Shown: positions 12,130 to 24,053 of the stretch, in pieces | How the letters are laid out: every line of letters begins with the position of its first letter | How positions within the stretch are numbered: the first letter of the stretch is position 1 | Assembly: GCA_030340625.1 (NCBI GenBank) | Contig: JAOPHQ010006261.1 | Location: 175,001-239,000, forward strand | Direction: 5' to 3' | Source: Merluccius polli | Lineage: Eukaryota; Chordata; Actinopteri; Gadiformes; Merlucciidae | DNA length: 64,000 nucleotides | Translations under genes and position numbers: made by a program | Notes under the pieces: generated by a model | The model's input: only the letters and a program-made list of their open reading frames with translations | Databases searched by the model: none | What the model was told of the DNA's origin: nothing

Positions 12130-13817
12130 AGACTTTTAGGTAGAGAGGGAGAAAGAGAGTAAAGTAAAATTGGCAGACAGAAAAAAAATAAATTGGAAGC
12201 CCAATTTCATTAAAGCAAAGACCCTGTGTGCCCAGGGTTAGCTCTGGAGTAACGGGCCTTGGAGGGGCTGTACATCTAATATGGCTCATTACCATGGTAG
12301 TCTGCTGCTGAGGAGCCTCCAGCAACTCTCTCATTCCTCTGCTTGTCTGTGTAGCAGGACGTCTGTCAGAGTACACAGAGTTCACACAGTGAACGCCCAC
12401 CTCTCTACAGGAGGAACGCCCATCTCTCTACAGGAGGAATAGGAGTTGGGTTTCTTCATATCGATCACAAAGAGATGCAGAAGTCGGGTTTAGGCTGAGG
12501 TAACGCACCAATTTTGTATTTTGTTTGTATTTTTCAGCCAATGCATTGTCTATGGGACAGTGTGTTGGTCTGTATTTTTTTGCCGACAACGGTCTTGACT
12601 GGGAGTTGTGTATTTTTAGACAATTGGGAAAACGTTACAATGCAAAAAAGCTACTATTTAGCATTGAGCCTTTTGGCTAATTGTAATGCATAAGGCAGCA
12701 GTTTGTTGTAGCTAAATCAGTGATTAGAGACATTTAGGCCCCCTAATCAGGGCTCTAAGATGTTTGTTTTTTTGTATGTCACGATTACACCTGTTGGCTT
12801 CCCCTGCCAGATGTTCTTACTATCTATCTTGTAGGTTCCAGTTTTGTTTCTGTTCCCCTGTGTGTGTTGGTATTATGCGTTTCGTTTTGTGCCAGTCCAT
12901 CAGTCGAGGGGTTTGTTCTTTCAGTCTGTGTCTATAGAATGTGTTCCTGCTCCTGCCTAGTTTATAAATCATTTTGACAGTCGACAGGAAAGTAAAACCA
13001 AATCTGCTCATCCACTCTACTTATAGCAATAAGAATGACTTTACCGTCTACCCGTCCACTCAATTCATACTCGAACATTATAAGTTTTAAAGACTTGGCG
13101 CAATGCATACATTGCATATTTCTAGAATACAGTGTCCAATTAGAAGTGTTTAGTGTATAAAAGTTTAAATAAGAAAAATGCATTTGGCATAAGGAATCCA
13201 AGTGCAGACAATGTGCAGGGGTGCAGACGGTCTTAAACACAATCACTGCAGGATGAAATTTAGTGTAAAACAGACACATCTTTTCATTATTAGAGAAAAC
13301 ACCAGGCTCAGAAGCATCTTGTCGATATGGGCCCTGACTGTGAAGCTTATTGCTCTCAGCAGTACATTTTCCTCTGGCCCAGAGCTCAGACAGTGGATCA
13401 TTACAATAAGAAAAACGCTGCAGAGCCTAACAAATAATTGATCAGGTATGGCTGAAATACAAACAATTTGATCAGTAAAAAAAAAGTGTTGGTGTAGAAG
13501 CACCGACATTACAGTTATAACAGCACTTCTCAGAGTACTCTGAGAACTAGTACACTGAGAAGTGCAACTGGTAGCACTTTTCAATCGCACTTTCAAGTAC
13601 AGTTGGAGAAATACACTCTTCTGGCCTCTGGCCTCCTCTGAGGCCTTCATCTCCATCTCCTGAGACCTCTCTCTTCCGGATTACTAGGAATGGGATTTCA
13701 CACCTGGAATGTCCTATTACTTCTGTACCCTAAGGGGGTAAACACACACACACACAGGTGTGTGTGTGTTCCCCTAGTGGAAAATAAGCCTCATTGTTGT
13801 TAAACAATCAGATAGTA
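9854..13817. other. Gene-free stretch with simple repeats
   Basis: No gene is seen. It contains (CA)n at about 11095-11125, (GA)n at 12093-12125, a two-copy 26-27-bp tandem duplication near 12386-12437 (GAACGCCCACCTCTCTACAGG) and a perfect 16-bp palindrome CTCAGAGTACTCTGAG near 13530. Polypyrimidine tracts near 10200-10640 and 11220-11390 generate long but featureless frames. Confidence 0.5.
12093..12125. repeat. (GA)n microsatellite
   Basis: A plain GA run lies next to further purine-rich sequence. It explains the Leu-Ser runs seen on the opposite strand. Confidence 0.9.
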
Positions 13818-14138
13818 CTCTAGCACAATGTTTCTGAAATGGGGGTACCCGTACCCTTAGGGGTACTTTCAAGGATTGCAAAGGGTACTGGGAGCATTTC
13901 TAACCCTAACCCTATCTGAATTCCACCTTAATAAAATTAAGTAAATCTGAATACTTACATACAAGTTTGGTAAATAATGTTCATGTTTATAAATAACATG
14001 CACATACATGATTTATGTTTCATTCCATTTTCTTGCCTCCCCAAAATGTTTTGTGCTGGTGAAAGGGGTACTTGGCTGAAACACATCTCTGAGAGAGGAT
14101 ACATGAGTAAAAACAGTTTGAGAACCACTGCTCTAGCA
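13818..14138. mobile_element. hAT-type miniature element (305 bp) with 8-bp TSD
   Basis: The element occupies 13826-14130 between perfect 8-bp duplications CTCTAGCA (13818-13825 and 14131-14138). The ends are CAATGTTTCTGAAATGGGGG and, inverted from the right end, CAGTGGTTCTCAAAC. This is the CAGTG..TTCTCAAA signature of hAT miniature elements found widely in vertebrates. It has no coding capacity. Confidence 0.85.
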
Positions 14139-14229
14139 GAAGCAGCCCCTGGTAACGGGGTGCATGTTTGGGAAGTCAAGCCCTACTTGGCCGTAATCTC
14201 ATCCAACTGTACCTGATGAATGGACATTG

Positions 14230-14504
14230 TCTTCTACCAGGGGCGGACTGGCCATCTGTGAGTTCTGGAAAAGTCCAGAACGGCCGTGTGGGTCTACGGC
14301 CGTCGGCCCTTTTTTTTTTCGATTATTTTTTTTTTTTTTAAGAACCCCGTCAACAATCCCCCCCCCCCCCCCCCCACGTCAACAATCGCGCAGCACCCCC
14401 CCCCCCCCCCCCCCCCCCCGGTCAACAATTGCGCACCTCCAAGGCCGGTCCAGGACAAATTTGACAGGGCCGATTTTTGTTCCCAGTCCGCCCCTGTCTT
14501 CTAC
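14230..14504. mobile_element. hAT-type miniature element (259 bp) with 8-bp TSD and poly-C core
   Basis: The element occupies 14238-14496 between perfect 8-bp duplications TCTTCTAC (14230-14237 and 14497-14504). Its terminal inverted repeats are CAGGGGCGGACTGG and CCAGTCCGCCCCTG, exact over 14 bp. The core holds a T-rich run, two long C runs and three GTCAACAAT words. It lies only about 100 bp from the previous hAT element. Confidence 0.9.
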
Positions 14505-16206
14505 CAGTACCACCGTTATCCTGTTGCCTCTGGTCTAGTAATGTTATCTAATAGACAACTGGACTAGAAGCACCGTTTTCTCTCACATTCATAGTTCTGT
14601 GCCAAACACCTGCATACACAATCATTCTTAGGACAGAAACAGTTGATGCAAAGCACGTCCATTAAAGAACTATGTTTTGTGCTTTTAATTTAACTAACTG
14701 CCAGTGAATAAACATCCAGTCACTGAAACTAAAATGGATTTGACGCCTCACACGCATCTGGTATGCATGGGAGGAGAATACATTAGCGAGGTACAAATAT
14801 TTTTTTAACTCGTAAATATGCCTGCGGCAACTTTTGTTTGGTTCCTCACAGGCAGATGCATTCTGGGTAGTTATATCGTGGACATTTCTTATGGCGTAGC
14901 TCTCATCTTTAGGAATTATTGTCTCCCCCTGGCTCACTCCAGCCCATAATAGTCTTCATAAGCTTCAAGGCACAAACAACCTACCGCACCACAACCATAA
15001 AGTGAACAGTACATCTGGGAAGATGCAAGTATATTCAATACACTTCTAGAGATATGTTTTGACGGAAGCTAGTTTCACGCTCTCTAATAGCCAAACAAAA
15101 TGATTGATCGTGTAAGTATTGACCTCACAGTCCGCACTAAATCCCAAACTCGTCTATTGACCTGTTGAAGAATGTCGTTTGGCCAATTGGACTGTGGGAC
15201 AGAAAAAAATACTTTTTGTCCCACTAGTCACCGTTGATATGGATTAGGCAAAATCACTCCTCGGTCCCAGACTTAAAGGTTAATACCCCGCAATTTGAGG
15301 ATTCAAATAATTACTACAACCAAATCAATATTTCTGAACAGACCTCAGACCTCTGGGCAACATAGACTCAAGACTACAGGAGCCGAATAGACAGCTGGTC
15401 TTCTGCTTCTTCATCAACACGCCTCTTTGTTATGGAACGGTTAATGCAATATAACTTCAGAACATAATAGCCAGCATTAGTAGCATTATACTTACACCAC
15501 ACCATAACATATAGGTGTCATGGATTGTACATACTTATATACACCAACACACCACACCTGTTTTTTTGCCATACAATCTACTCAAACCCTAAGGTAGATA
15601 AAAGAAGTAGGCTCTTTAATGCAAAGTATAGATTGAAATCTAATGAAAATGCAAGTGGCAAGGCACTTAATAGGACACGTTGTACAAATTAATCTACTCC
15701 CACTTTAACATTTTGTCTTTAATGCAAACATAGCTTCATCCATCCCCACTATATCAGTATACTTCATTGTACCCCAGTCTGGATTTCTATCCTCACGTGA
15801 GTAGAAGCCGATATTCACTATTAGGTGAGACGTTGATAAATGGCCTCGATCAATGCACAGATATTGTATGGATCCAGAGAGGTTAAGGGAAGGGGGGGGG
15901 GGGGGGGGGGGGGGGTCAACTAAAAAAACATCTCTCTCTCCTGGAGCTGGAGGGCTAATGGTGGTCCTAGCGGTTATCTTTAATCATGTCAGACACCATG
16001 GATATGCTAGAGCTAGAGCTAGAATTAAACATAGTAACAATCTGAGCTGGTGACCATTCAAACCGTTATCCTTATACTCTCTGTCTCTCTCTCTTTGCTT
16101 CTCAATAAAATCGTTTCTCTAAGTGCATTAGCTAAGTGTGCACTAAGTGGGAGGAAAGCCAGCATACTTTGAACTAAAGAATATGTAAGTAAATTAAGAC
16201 ACACAC
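14505..16206. other. Gene-free stretch
   Basis: No gene is seen. It is AT-rich sequence with a 24-base G run at 15892-15915. Frames on either strand are short and lack recognisable domains. Confidence 0.5.
15892..15915. repeat. Poly-G run (24 bases)
   Basis: A homopolymer G tract is followed by GTCAAC, the same junction word seen beside the C runs in the hAT element at 14238-14496. Its length is likely to be unreliable in any assembly. Confidence 0.9.
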
Positions 16207-16570
16207 CAGTGGTGGAATGTAACTAGTGTAACAAGTATTTCTAGTTTCTGCTACCTTATACTTCTACTCTATTACATCTCATATTGTACTTTTTACTCTA
16301 CTACATTTATATGACAGCTTTAGTTACTAGTTACTTTGCAGATTCAGATTATCAAAAAAAGTATTCAATAAAATGTATTATTATATCCATAAGGCTTTAT
16401 TGGTCCCCTGGAGGAAATTCACTAGTTACAGTATATACAATATATATAAATAAATTAAAATGAGATCCACCTTTACCAGCTGCAACATCAAAGCGATAAA
16501 CACATTATTGCATCAATGAATATAATCCAAACATATAATATATTATTCTGAAATGGGCAGGAGTAGTAAT
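16207..16570 (+). mobile_element. Teleost CAGTGGTGGAA-type repeat (hAT-like), interrupted
   Basis: It begins CAGTGGTGGAATGTAACTAG and continues with TTTTTACTCTACTACATTTA, ATGACAGCTTTAGTTACTAG and, further on, TATATTATTCTGAAATGGGC. This is the word order of a very common fish repeat that I recognise from memory. A short segment near 16390-16435 (CCAATAAAG read on the minus strand) looks like a tiny LINE-tail insertion. The far end with the matching terminal inverted repeat is not seen, so the copy is truncated. Confidence 0.6.
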
Positions 16571-17694
16571 CAGGCAGGCTTTGGAGTAGTCCAATAAGCC
16601 CAACACTCACAAGCTCCACCTTGGAGAGCCCTTCAGGATGAAGAGATGAACCTGCACAGGTCACGAAGTAAGGTACCAAAAATGCATAAAACCCACACAA
16701 ATAAATTACACAGGTGTAACAAAAATCCAAAGTGAATCATGTATTACTTTTTTAATCGAGGCCATTGGTGTTAATACAATTTGTTTGTCAATACATTCAC
16801 GACGTTGAAAAGGAACGTGAGAAGTAGGTCAGAAACAGGTCCCTCTTTTATAGCCCTTCTACCTCACTATTTCCTTCACATTCACAACATCTGAATCGAT
16901 GCATTTCATTAAAAAACAACACACTTCAAAGTACATACGGAAGTAGGCAGAGCCACGGGCACTTTCCCTCGGCAAACGGAAATAAAGAAGACTAAATCCG
17001 GCCCAGCTGCCATTTGTTTTCCTAATGATACGCTTTAGCACCTCGAAATCCTTTCTGACACAGCCCTTTCATGTTAAAAATGGCAACATTGCTTTTCATG
17101 AATGTGATTTTTCATACGCCGTAGCCTTTTTATCACCCAATATCGGCAACAAAGGAACTCAAATTGTTATATTATTCATGGTGGGGAAACAGGGTGGCTG
17201 ATTGCATTGCAAAGCTCAATGTGAAGTAGATTTTTTGCCATGCCTCCTGGCGTCTCTTGGTTTGATGTGATATGAGCTGCACAGCCCTTTAAGAATATTT
17301 TTTATGAATATTTTAAATTTTAACATTTATGTTCAAATCGGTGATGAGGAAAAGACATTGACATACATTCAATAGATAGTTGAGGTTGTAGTTGTTATTT
17401 TAATGTTGTCAATAGTGCAAAAATAATAACATTAATAATAATGGCAAAATAATTTAATAACAATGGTAGTAGTAAAAGGAACTCTTGTGATTCATTGCTC
17501 TGCTAAAAGTCTAAAAATCTGCAGGGCAGCTAATGGTGGAGTCTAACATGAATGAACTGCTGTCTAGCTTCAATAGAGAGACTTCACCTAATGGTTACAA
17601 GCAGTGAGATCACAAGCCTGTGTGTGTGTGTGGACATGTCATGGCTGTGTGTGTTCATGTTTGTGCACATGTGTGTGTGCGTGTGTGTGTGTGG

Positions 17695-17695
<1 letters not shown>

Positions 17696-17727
<32 letters not shown>
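17696..17727. repeat. (GT)n microsatellite
   Basis: A GT run lies within a wider GT-rich zone that starts near 17620. Confidence 0.9.
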
Positions 17728-18061
17728 TGTCTGTGGCCATACATCAGCTATTCTATGACACAGGCCCATTTTCAAAAAGGTCTGTCGGTTAAATACCATT
17801 AGAACAATAAAGTCAATCAGAAGCAGAGAGAAGCTTTCAGGGTAATAGGCGTGCACATGCACACACATAATACACAATACACGTAATAATAAGGCCTCTG
17901 CTATCTTCATCTGTTAAACCCTGATGGCTTGTGTGTGTCTGTGTGTGTGCGCGCACGTGTGTGTGTGTGCAGAATTGCCTGAGGGAGCAGAGAGGGTGGT
18001 CTGCAGGAAGGACATATGCATTACTATTAATACTGAGAGAGAGACAGTGAGAGAGACACAG

Positions 18062-18065
<4 letters not shown>

Positions 18066-18098
<33 letters not shown>

Positions 18099-18157
18099 TT
18101 TGCTGCATGAATAATGAAAAGACAGAGGATGGGGATGGAAATAAGAGAATAGCAGAA

Positions 18158-18195
<38 letters not shown>
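18066..18195. repeat. Paired (GA)n microsatellites
   Basis: Two GA runs, 18066-18094 and 18161-18195, are separated by about 65 bp of ordinary sequence. Confidence 0.9.
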
Positions 18196-18198
<3 letters not shown>

Positions 18199-18387
18199 AT
18201 AAGGGGCCTATGTAACAGAGGTAAATCCACAGATGCATAGCTGTGGGACAGGTGAGCTCCAGGGAGAGCAGCTCTGAGCAGGGCCACTGGTCAGGCGCTT
18301 GGCTGATGGCTGACTAACCTCAGCCTGCCAGAGCCAAGCTGCAGACAATAGTTACAAGAGGAGCCAGCTGGTCTAGTCCAGGGAACT

Positions 18388-18600
18388 AGCCTCGTAAGAC
18401 CATCCTGATCTCGTTAATTCACATTCTCTGGCCTCGGTCTTGTTAAAAGTATTTTCCAAAAGTAAAATGATAGGACCAAACAGCAGTAGGGGGTGGAGTT
18501 TCACTGCATGATGAACAAGGAACGCCATATATAAAACAAAACAATGGCTGCGCCCAAGGAAAGTGTTGCAATCTATGGAGCACTCAAAACGGGTTTTATA
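18388..18600 (+). repeat. Dispersed repeat copy, TAGCCTCG..AGACCA family
   Basis: It starts TAGCCTCGTAAGACCATCCT, continuing GATCTCG. An inverted relative lies at 39140-39352, whose minus strand starts TAGCCTCGCGAGACCAGCCT, continuing GATCTCG. Both later contain an ATGGC(T/G)GC motif at similar distance. The middle is strongly diverged, so this rests mainly on the first 28 bases. It is probably an old miniature DNA element; no duplication was resolved. Confidence 0.4.
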
Positions 18601-19542
18601 ACAATTTACCGAACAACATTGTTAAAAGATTAAAATATAGTAGCTTTACTCTCTCGCTTCGGCTGAGAGCATTACTTATTTATTTAATCTGACTGGCTGA
18701 AGGATTTTTAACCACGTAAGTCTGCACCAATATTTGGAAATCAATTGCTGCCCAGCCAAGGCCAGACTGATATTCATACGGTACCAGGAACTGTGAAAGA
18801 TCCACTCCAGACCCAATGGAGAGAAAACAGGAGGGTGATGTAGATTTAGTGAAACATTGATACACTTGAGAATCACTGGTTTAACCGCAGATGTTTATGG
18901 AAATGTGGTGTTAGTAATGTCTTAATGGTTGTGATGCTTACCCCTTTTTTTATAAATCATATGCCAGTATCATTGTTAATATCCCCACTTTGGCTCGATA
19001 CTATTCGCATTGTCCCACCACGTTATTGGTACAATATTTTGTACATGTCATGGAGACATGTTCTCAGAGGCGTGTCTGTGCAGACTGATGTGGGATCAAC
19101 TAAAGTACCCATAAACCCCCAATGATGAGACAGTAAATGTCTTTTCCAAAGAATAGACACAGCCAGAGTCATAGAGTACAGCCGTATTATAATATGCACA
19201 TGAAAACAAAATGCTGTCCCAATTAACCCACACAGCATTCAAGGCAACATTTTATTTGAATTAGCTAATGGATGAAGCTGAATTATTAATGGTCCCTGAG
19301 CTTGTCTATCTCATTTATCACAACCACGTAATTAAACATCTCGCCGGGAAAAACTGTCACTTCCCTTCCTCTTTCTCCCATCGACTTGTCCACAGTTGAA
19401 CACACTTTAAAGTCATTTAAGGTTGGCCGTAAGTCATTTGAAAGGCCAGGATTAGGGAATGGGCAGCTCCAGCCAAGAGATACAGGTGGAGCCATCCGGA
19501 TTATCACTGGATTAAGTTGTAGTTCGGTTCCTCCCAGGTCAC

Positions 19543-19573
<31 letters not shown>

Positions 19574-19606
19574 AACTGTGTTTAACAGAGCCACCTTCTT
19601 GTAGGG
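18601..19606. other. Gene-free stretch
   Basis: No gene is seen. A (GT)n run lies at about 19541-19569. Confidence 0.5.
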
Positions 19607-19830
19607 CAGTGGTCTCCAACCTTTTTAAGCCTAAAACCACTACGCAAGTCCAAATATCAGCAAAGATCTACTACTCGTACAACTTGAGAAAAATAAGCCC
19701 ACAATCAAGTTTAATTCCTAATTTTGCTTATTTTACCGGATAACCAGTGCATTTTAAGGATCATAGGCTTAATGTGAAAATGTCTTAATCAGGCAGACAC
19801 ATTCATTTAATTAAAATATATATTTTGTTG
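19607..19830 (+). mobile_element. Fragment of an hAT-like repeat
   Basis: The left end CAGTGGTCTCCAACCTTTTT resembles the terminus of vertebrate hAT elements (CAGTGGTCYCCAACC). The right end and a target duplication were not found, so the end coordinate is a guess and the copy is probably truncated. Confidence 0.4.
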
Positions 19831-20619
19831 GATTCATGGCCAAATTTAAAAACAACGACAAGGGCCTTGTCGGGATGAAGTTGTCTGTCTCCTGTAATAA
19901 ATATTCAGACATCCTTGACGAAACCCTGCCTGTCTTCTCTTGCTTTAATTTCATACTTCATCCCCAGTCAAACACACGTGGGCACGCATACACGCATACG
20001 AAGACGTGCAAACACATACTTGATCACTGCTACCCTTGGATCATTTGGAATAGCTTTCTTTTTGAAAAGACATTTTGTTATTCAAACATTCGGCTCACCG
20101 ATCAACAGTGCACATTTAATCGACACCTAATCAAACATAAAGCATTGCACACACCACCAAAACTTTGTTCAAAACACACCGTTCAAAACTTAAATCAGTA
20201 ACATCCATGAAACAAACAGCTTTTGTCTTTCTTATTGTGAGAGTGTGAGGAAAACTTGATAATTTTCTTGTTGACTCCAGAATAAACGTTTAGACTTTTT
20301 GACGCCCACAAGACGCAAAATGCATTTACCATGGTAGCCAGCTGTATGTGTGCTGTAGATAACTGCATGGCTAACCGCATGGGATCAAAGTCAGTCTGTA
20401 GTGTTGTGAGGGGAAGAATGACTGGCTATATCTAACAGTAATTAAAGGACAATAAACCACACACACACACAGCATATTTATCTTATCTATCGACTATTCC
20501 AGTTTTGAGGGATTTCATATTTGACTCAGGAGTCCTCTGTCAATGTGTCAGAAGCGATCGACTCCTTTGATGGTGGATTTTGTAAAAGCAGAATATTTAT
20601 TGAGCATTTCCTTATTTAA
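19831..20619. other. Gene-free stretch
   Basis: I see nothing recognisable. The sequence is AT-rich and its frames lack domain features. Confidence 0.5.
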
Positions 20620-20715
20620 TTTTTTTTTTAACCTTTATTGAGACATGGGGTCTCATTCTCAAGAGAGACCTGGTCAAGACAGCAGCAATGCAACACAAAG
20701 TTACAGACAGATGGG
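20620..20715 (-). repeat. Short LINE/repeat fragment
   Basis: The words ACCTTTATTGAGACATGGGG and AAGAGAGACCTGGTCAAGAC resemble a fish repeat segment that often carries TCTTTTGCAAGAGAGACCTGG. It is too short to classify. Confidence 0.35.
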
Positions 20716-20727
20716 ACATTCAATATA

Positions 20728-21086
20728 GCGGCACATTGGCGCTAGTGATTGCACTGCTGCCTCACAGCAAGAAGGTCCCGGGTTCTATTCCCGCCTGGGT
20801 AGAGCGGGAATAGTAGGTCGGTTGTCTCGTTGGGGCCTTTTTGTGTGGAGTTTGCATGTTCTCCCCGTGCTCGCTTGGGGTTCCCTCCATATATCATCAA
20901 TAAGTACCCCCATTAAAAACATGCAGAACGCTATCAGGTCCTGTCCCTGACCAAGATATGGACATTGTTGGAACTGGTCCCCGAGCGCCAATGAAGAGGC
21001 CGCCCACTGCTCCTGGCTGCACCCTGGAGGAAGGACAGCGAGGATGGGATAAATGCAGAGACCACATTTCTACGGCCACATAATTG

Positions 21087-21159
<73 letters not shown>

Positions 21160-21210
21160 GCCTGGCCACTCCCTGCATGTGTGCTGCATGACAAATAAAT
21201 AAAGACTCCT
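20728..21210 (+). mobile_element. tRNA-derived SINE, DANA/mermaid (V-SINE)-like
   Basis: The head reads GCGGCACATTGGCGCTAGTG, with a pol III A-box-like region, and then has a B-box-like GGTTCTATTCC near 20779. The central domain GTGTGGAGTTTGCATGTTCT, continuing CCCCGTG, is the conserved core of V-SINEs such as DANA of zebrafish. A tail with CGCCCACTGCTCC, GGGATAAATGCAGAG and a (GT)n tract follows, then AATAAATAAAG. The copy is diverged: the B box departs from GGTTCGATTCC. It would be transcribed by RNA polymerase III and mobilised by a partner LINE. Confidence 0.75.
21088..21158. repeat. (GT)n microsatellite
   Basis: A long GT run lies inside the tail of the SINE. Confidence 0.95.
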
Positions 21211-22332
21211 AGGAGTCCAGTTTAATCTTAATCTTTAATCTTAATATAGAAACCAAATAAAACACAAACCATAAAGTGAGAAGTGCAAGCCTGCCGAAGC
21301 CTCATGATCAGTGTTAGTCTGCCCCGCTTCTAGAAGAAAGTCAGTAAACTCCTTCTAGAGAAACGTATCTGCTCTGATCTCATCACCATTCTCCATGTTT
21401 AACAATTGCAAACTTACTATCAAAAGCAATGGAACAACATTAAGATGAATTTAAACAATGCTGGATTATTATGTTTTATCTGCAAACTGATGCTACATTT
21501 TGGTAATTTTATTTTTTGCGTGTTTGCAAATTGTGTGTGAGTTTCTATTTTCTTTACATTCAAAATGCACATCTGCATGCGTGTGCGTGCGAACGCCTGC
21601 ATGTGTGTTTATGTGGACATGCAACTATACAAAGTGTCTGATGAGCATGTTTCAGTGAGAGGTGAGATAGAGAGCAAACATGTGGCTATGCCCCCTGCTG
21701 TGGAGGGAGACAGAATCAGTAAGCAGCTTCGCCACACTCGTATCTCTCTGGGTCCCTCTCCCACCTCATCATCCCCACCCTAACCTTTCTCACAGGAAAC
21801 CTTGAGTTCCCTTTGAGGTTCCTTCCAACGACTTTTGGCATGTCACCAAGTGCTTAGCCCTTTCCTGGCATACTGTGTGTGTGTGCAAGTGTGCATGTTT
21901 GTGTGTGTGTCTGCCTGTGTGTGTGTGTGTGTGTCTGCAGATTTAACAAATCCACTTGAGCTTTGTGACATACATGTCAGTCAGAGTTGGATGACATTAT
22001 TTGCTGTATTTTTCTTTCGCTAAAACATTTCAAGTTTAGACTCAGAATCTCAATATCATGATGTGTGTGGCTTGATTAGAATTGGAGCATGGCACACTAA
22101 AGCTAATGAGTTATTGTATTCAGTATTGTCATGCCAATTTCAAGACAAGGCAATGTATTTGAAAATATCTGGCTCCAATGATTTAACATGATTTATCCCA
22201 TTTCCAAAAATGGGATAAAAAACTCAAAGCTGGAATGTGGGATGTACTGTGAGATTGAAATATTCTTAACCAGCAATTATCCCACTATGGTAAAGCATCC
22301 ATAACCAAGCAGACATTACAGCATCTCTGCTG
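21211..22332. other. Gene-free stretch
   Basis: No gene is seen. There are GT-rich patches near 21870-21940 and a small hairpin CCCATTTCCAAAAATGGG at about 22198-22215. Confidence 0.5.
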
Positions 22333-22735
22333 CTACTGCTTTCTGTTCTGATCATTACCTATCTAAAGTTTGATAGCAGACTAGCTCAAATCTGAGGAAC
22401 AGGGTGTTTCACTTTTGCTAGAGGCGGGGATCTGTTGGCACGTAATTGTTCAACAGAGAACACAAACAGCACTCGTAAACTTTTCCTGTTGCCGATGGGC
22501 AGACAAGCTAAGAAATCCTGTCCAGACACCAACTTTCTTAGACAAAGTGTCTTTAAAGGTTCCAACACTGTAGACTGGACACTCACTTATTACGCTTACT
22601 AAAATCCTCTTCTTGCCAGTGGCGATTGGGTTTCTCTTCGCCAGAACATCTCCATACTCCATAGCAAAACAGGAAACTTGGCATAACTCTGCCCCTTTCA
22701 GTTTTTGGTTTCTGACCCAGAGATTCTGCTATTCT
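22333..22735 (-). repeat. Uncharacterised ~0.4-kb dispersed repeat, minus-strand copy
   Basis: Read on the minus strand, this matches 49205-49641 in the same order over about 400 bp. Shared words include TTTCCTGTTTT, AACCTTTA, ACACTTTG(T/C)CTAAG, AGCTTGTCT, GTGAAACACCC, CAGATTTGAG and TCTGCTATCA followed by ACTTTAGAT. The copies are diverged with many small indels. No terminal inverted repeat, duplication or coding domain was identified, so the class is unknown. Confidence 0.6.
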
Positions 22736-23276
22736 GCAGAGCAACTACACTAGACTTCTTGTTTGCAATGCACCAATTACACAAGATGAAATGTGTGGTG
22801 ATATGTGTTCAAAGTTCAGAACTGGATTTCCATTTCATGTAAAAATAAAGGCTTAACTTTGATCAATATGTCACCTCCATAGCCTCTCCCATATCTCTGA
22901 GGAATGACATACAGGACTCTGCTTTGATTGCTGGAGCACAAATCCTTAAATCCTCAAGCTTTAAAATATTCACAATATCACTTGCCTCCTGAACTTATGG
23001 AATATAAATATCCATCATGGCTCTGGGGAAATTGGGTGGGTGGGCATGAAATGCATTTATGTCTCATTTATGTTGTGAAAATAGCATTCATGTGTGTATG
23101 TGTGTGTATATGTCTCGATGTGTGTGTGTATCATGCTCTTAATCCAAATTTGGGCTGTGAGTTTTGCCAGATTTGTTTTCTTTGACGTGCAGGTTGGCAA
23201 CTTCAAGGCTAATGTCAGCAGCACTGTTTGTTCTCCCTTACACACAACTGACACACACATATACACACACACACAC
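22736..23276. other. Gene-free stretch
   Basis: I see no recognisable feature beyond GT-rich patches near 23090-23130. Confidence 0.5.
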
Positions 23277-23347
23277 GCACACATTTATAAAACTGTGTGT
23301 GTATGTGTGTCACACAAGCACACATAGGCACACATGCACACTTTTAT

Positions 23348-23379
<32 letters not shown>

Positions 23380-23460
23380 CACATAAGCACACATAGGCGC
23401 ACACGCACACACACTTTTATAAAACTGTGTGTGTCACATAAGCATACATAGACACACATA
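23277..23460. repeat. Minisatellite, ~65-bp unit with embedded GT/CA
   Basis: Three imperfect copies carry TTTATAAAACTGTGTGTG followed by GTCACA(C/T)AAGCA and CACATAGGC (near 23284, 23342 and 23415). Length varies through the GT run in each copy. Confidence 0.8.
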
Positions 23461-24053
23461 GTATTGTGTGTCTGGGGACAGAGAGAAAGAGAGAGAGAGT
23501 ATTTTAATGTAACGTTTTTTCAGAATGGGGAAAACAAGCAGCAATCTATAAGGATGGAGGGAAGCAAGAGGAGAGTTAGATTTGAAAGCGGCAGGAGTTT
23601 TTCTTTCCTATTAAACCCTATTTGTTCAATCTTCTTTCCTTACCAAAACTCATGTTACAGTAGCTGTCCCCTCACTTGGAAAGAAAGAAAAAAACATCAG
23701 AATGCATGAAACAGCCTTGCTATACTATACAATATAATTTACAGATGGGTCTGCCGACGGGCAGACGTCAGTCACCCCCCCCCCCCACACACACAAACAC
23801 ACACACACATGTCCGCAGTCTGTAAGCAAGGCACTGACCTATGCTGTCAGTGTTATTGAGTTGTGGGGGGGGGGGGGGGGGGTGACTTTATTCTGTGCGT
23901 GTCCCGGGGCGTGGTGTAGTGGGCCAACACACTCACCAGAGCCATCAGATGCTCATAAATTAAATTAAGTCGTAAGGACGGACCAGTAGCCAAGAGTCCC
24001 AACAGATGTTACATGTAGAAATGTTTGGCTCATGGCAGGTCTCTGGGATGCCT
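23461..24053. other. Gene-free stretch with homopolymers
   Basis: No gene is seen. A C run lies near 23776-23788 and a G run near 23864-23882. Confidence 0.5.

Larger units (their letters stand above)
16571..18387. other. Gene-free stretch with microsatellites
   Basis: No gene is seen. It contains GT-rich tracts (17620-17727 and 17928-17970) and (GA)n tracts at 18066-18094 and 18161-18195. All long frames here cross those tracts. Confidence 0.5.
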
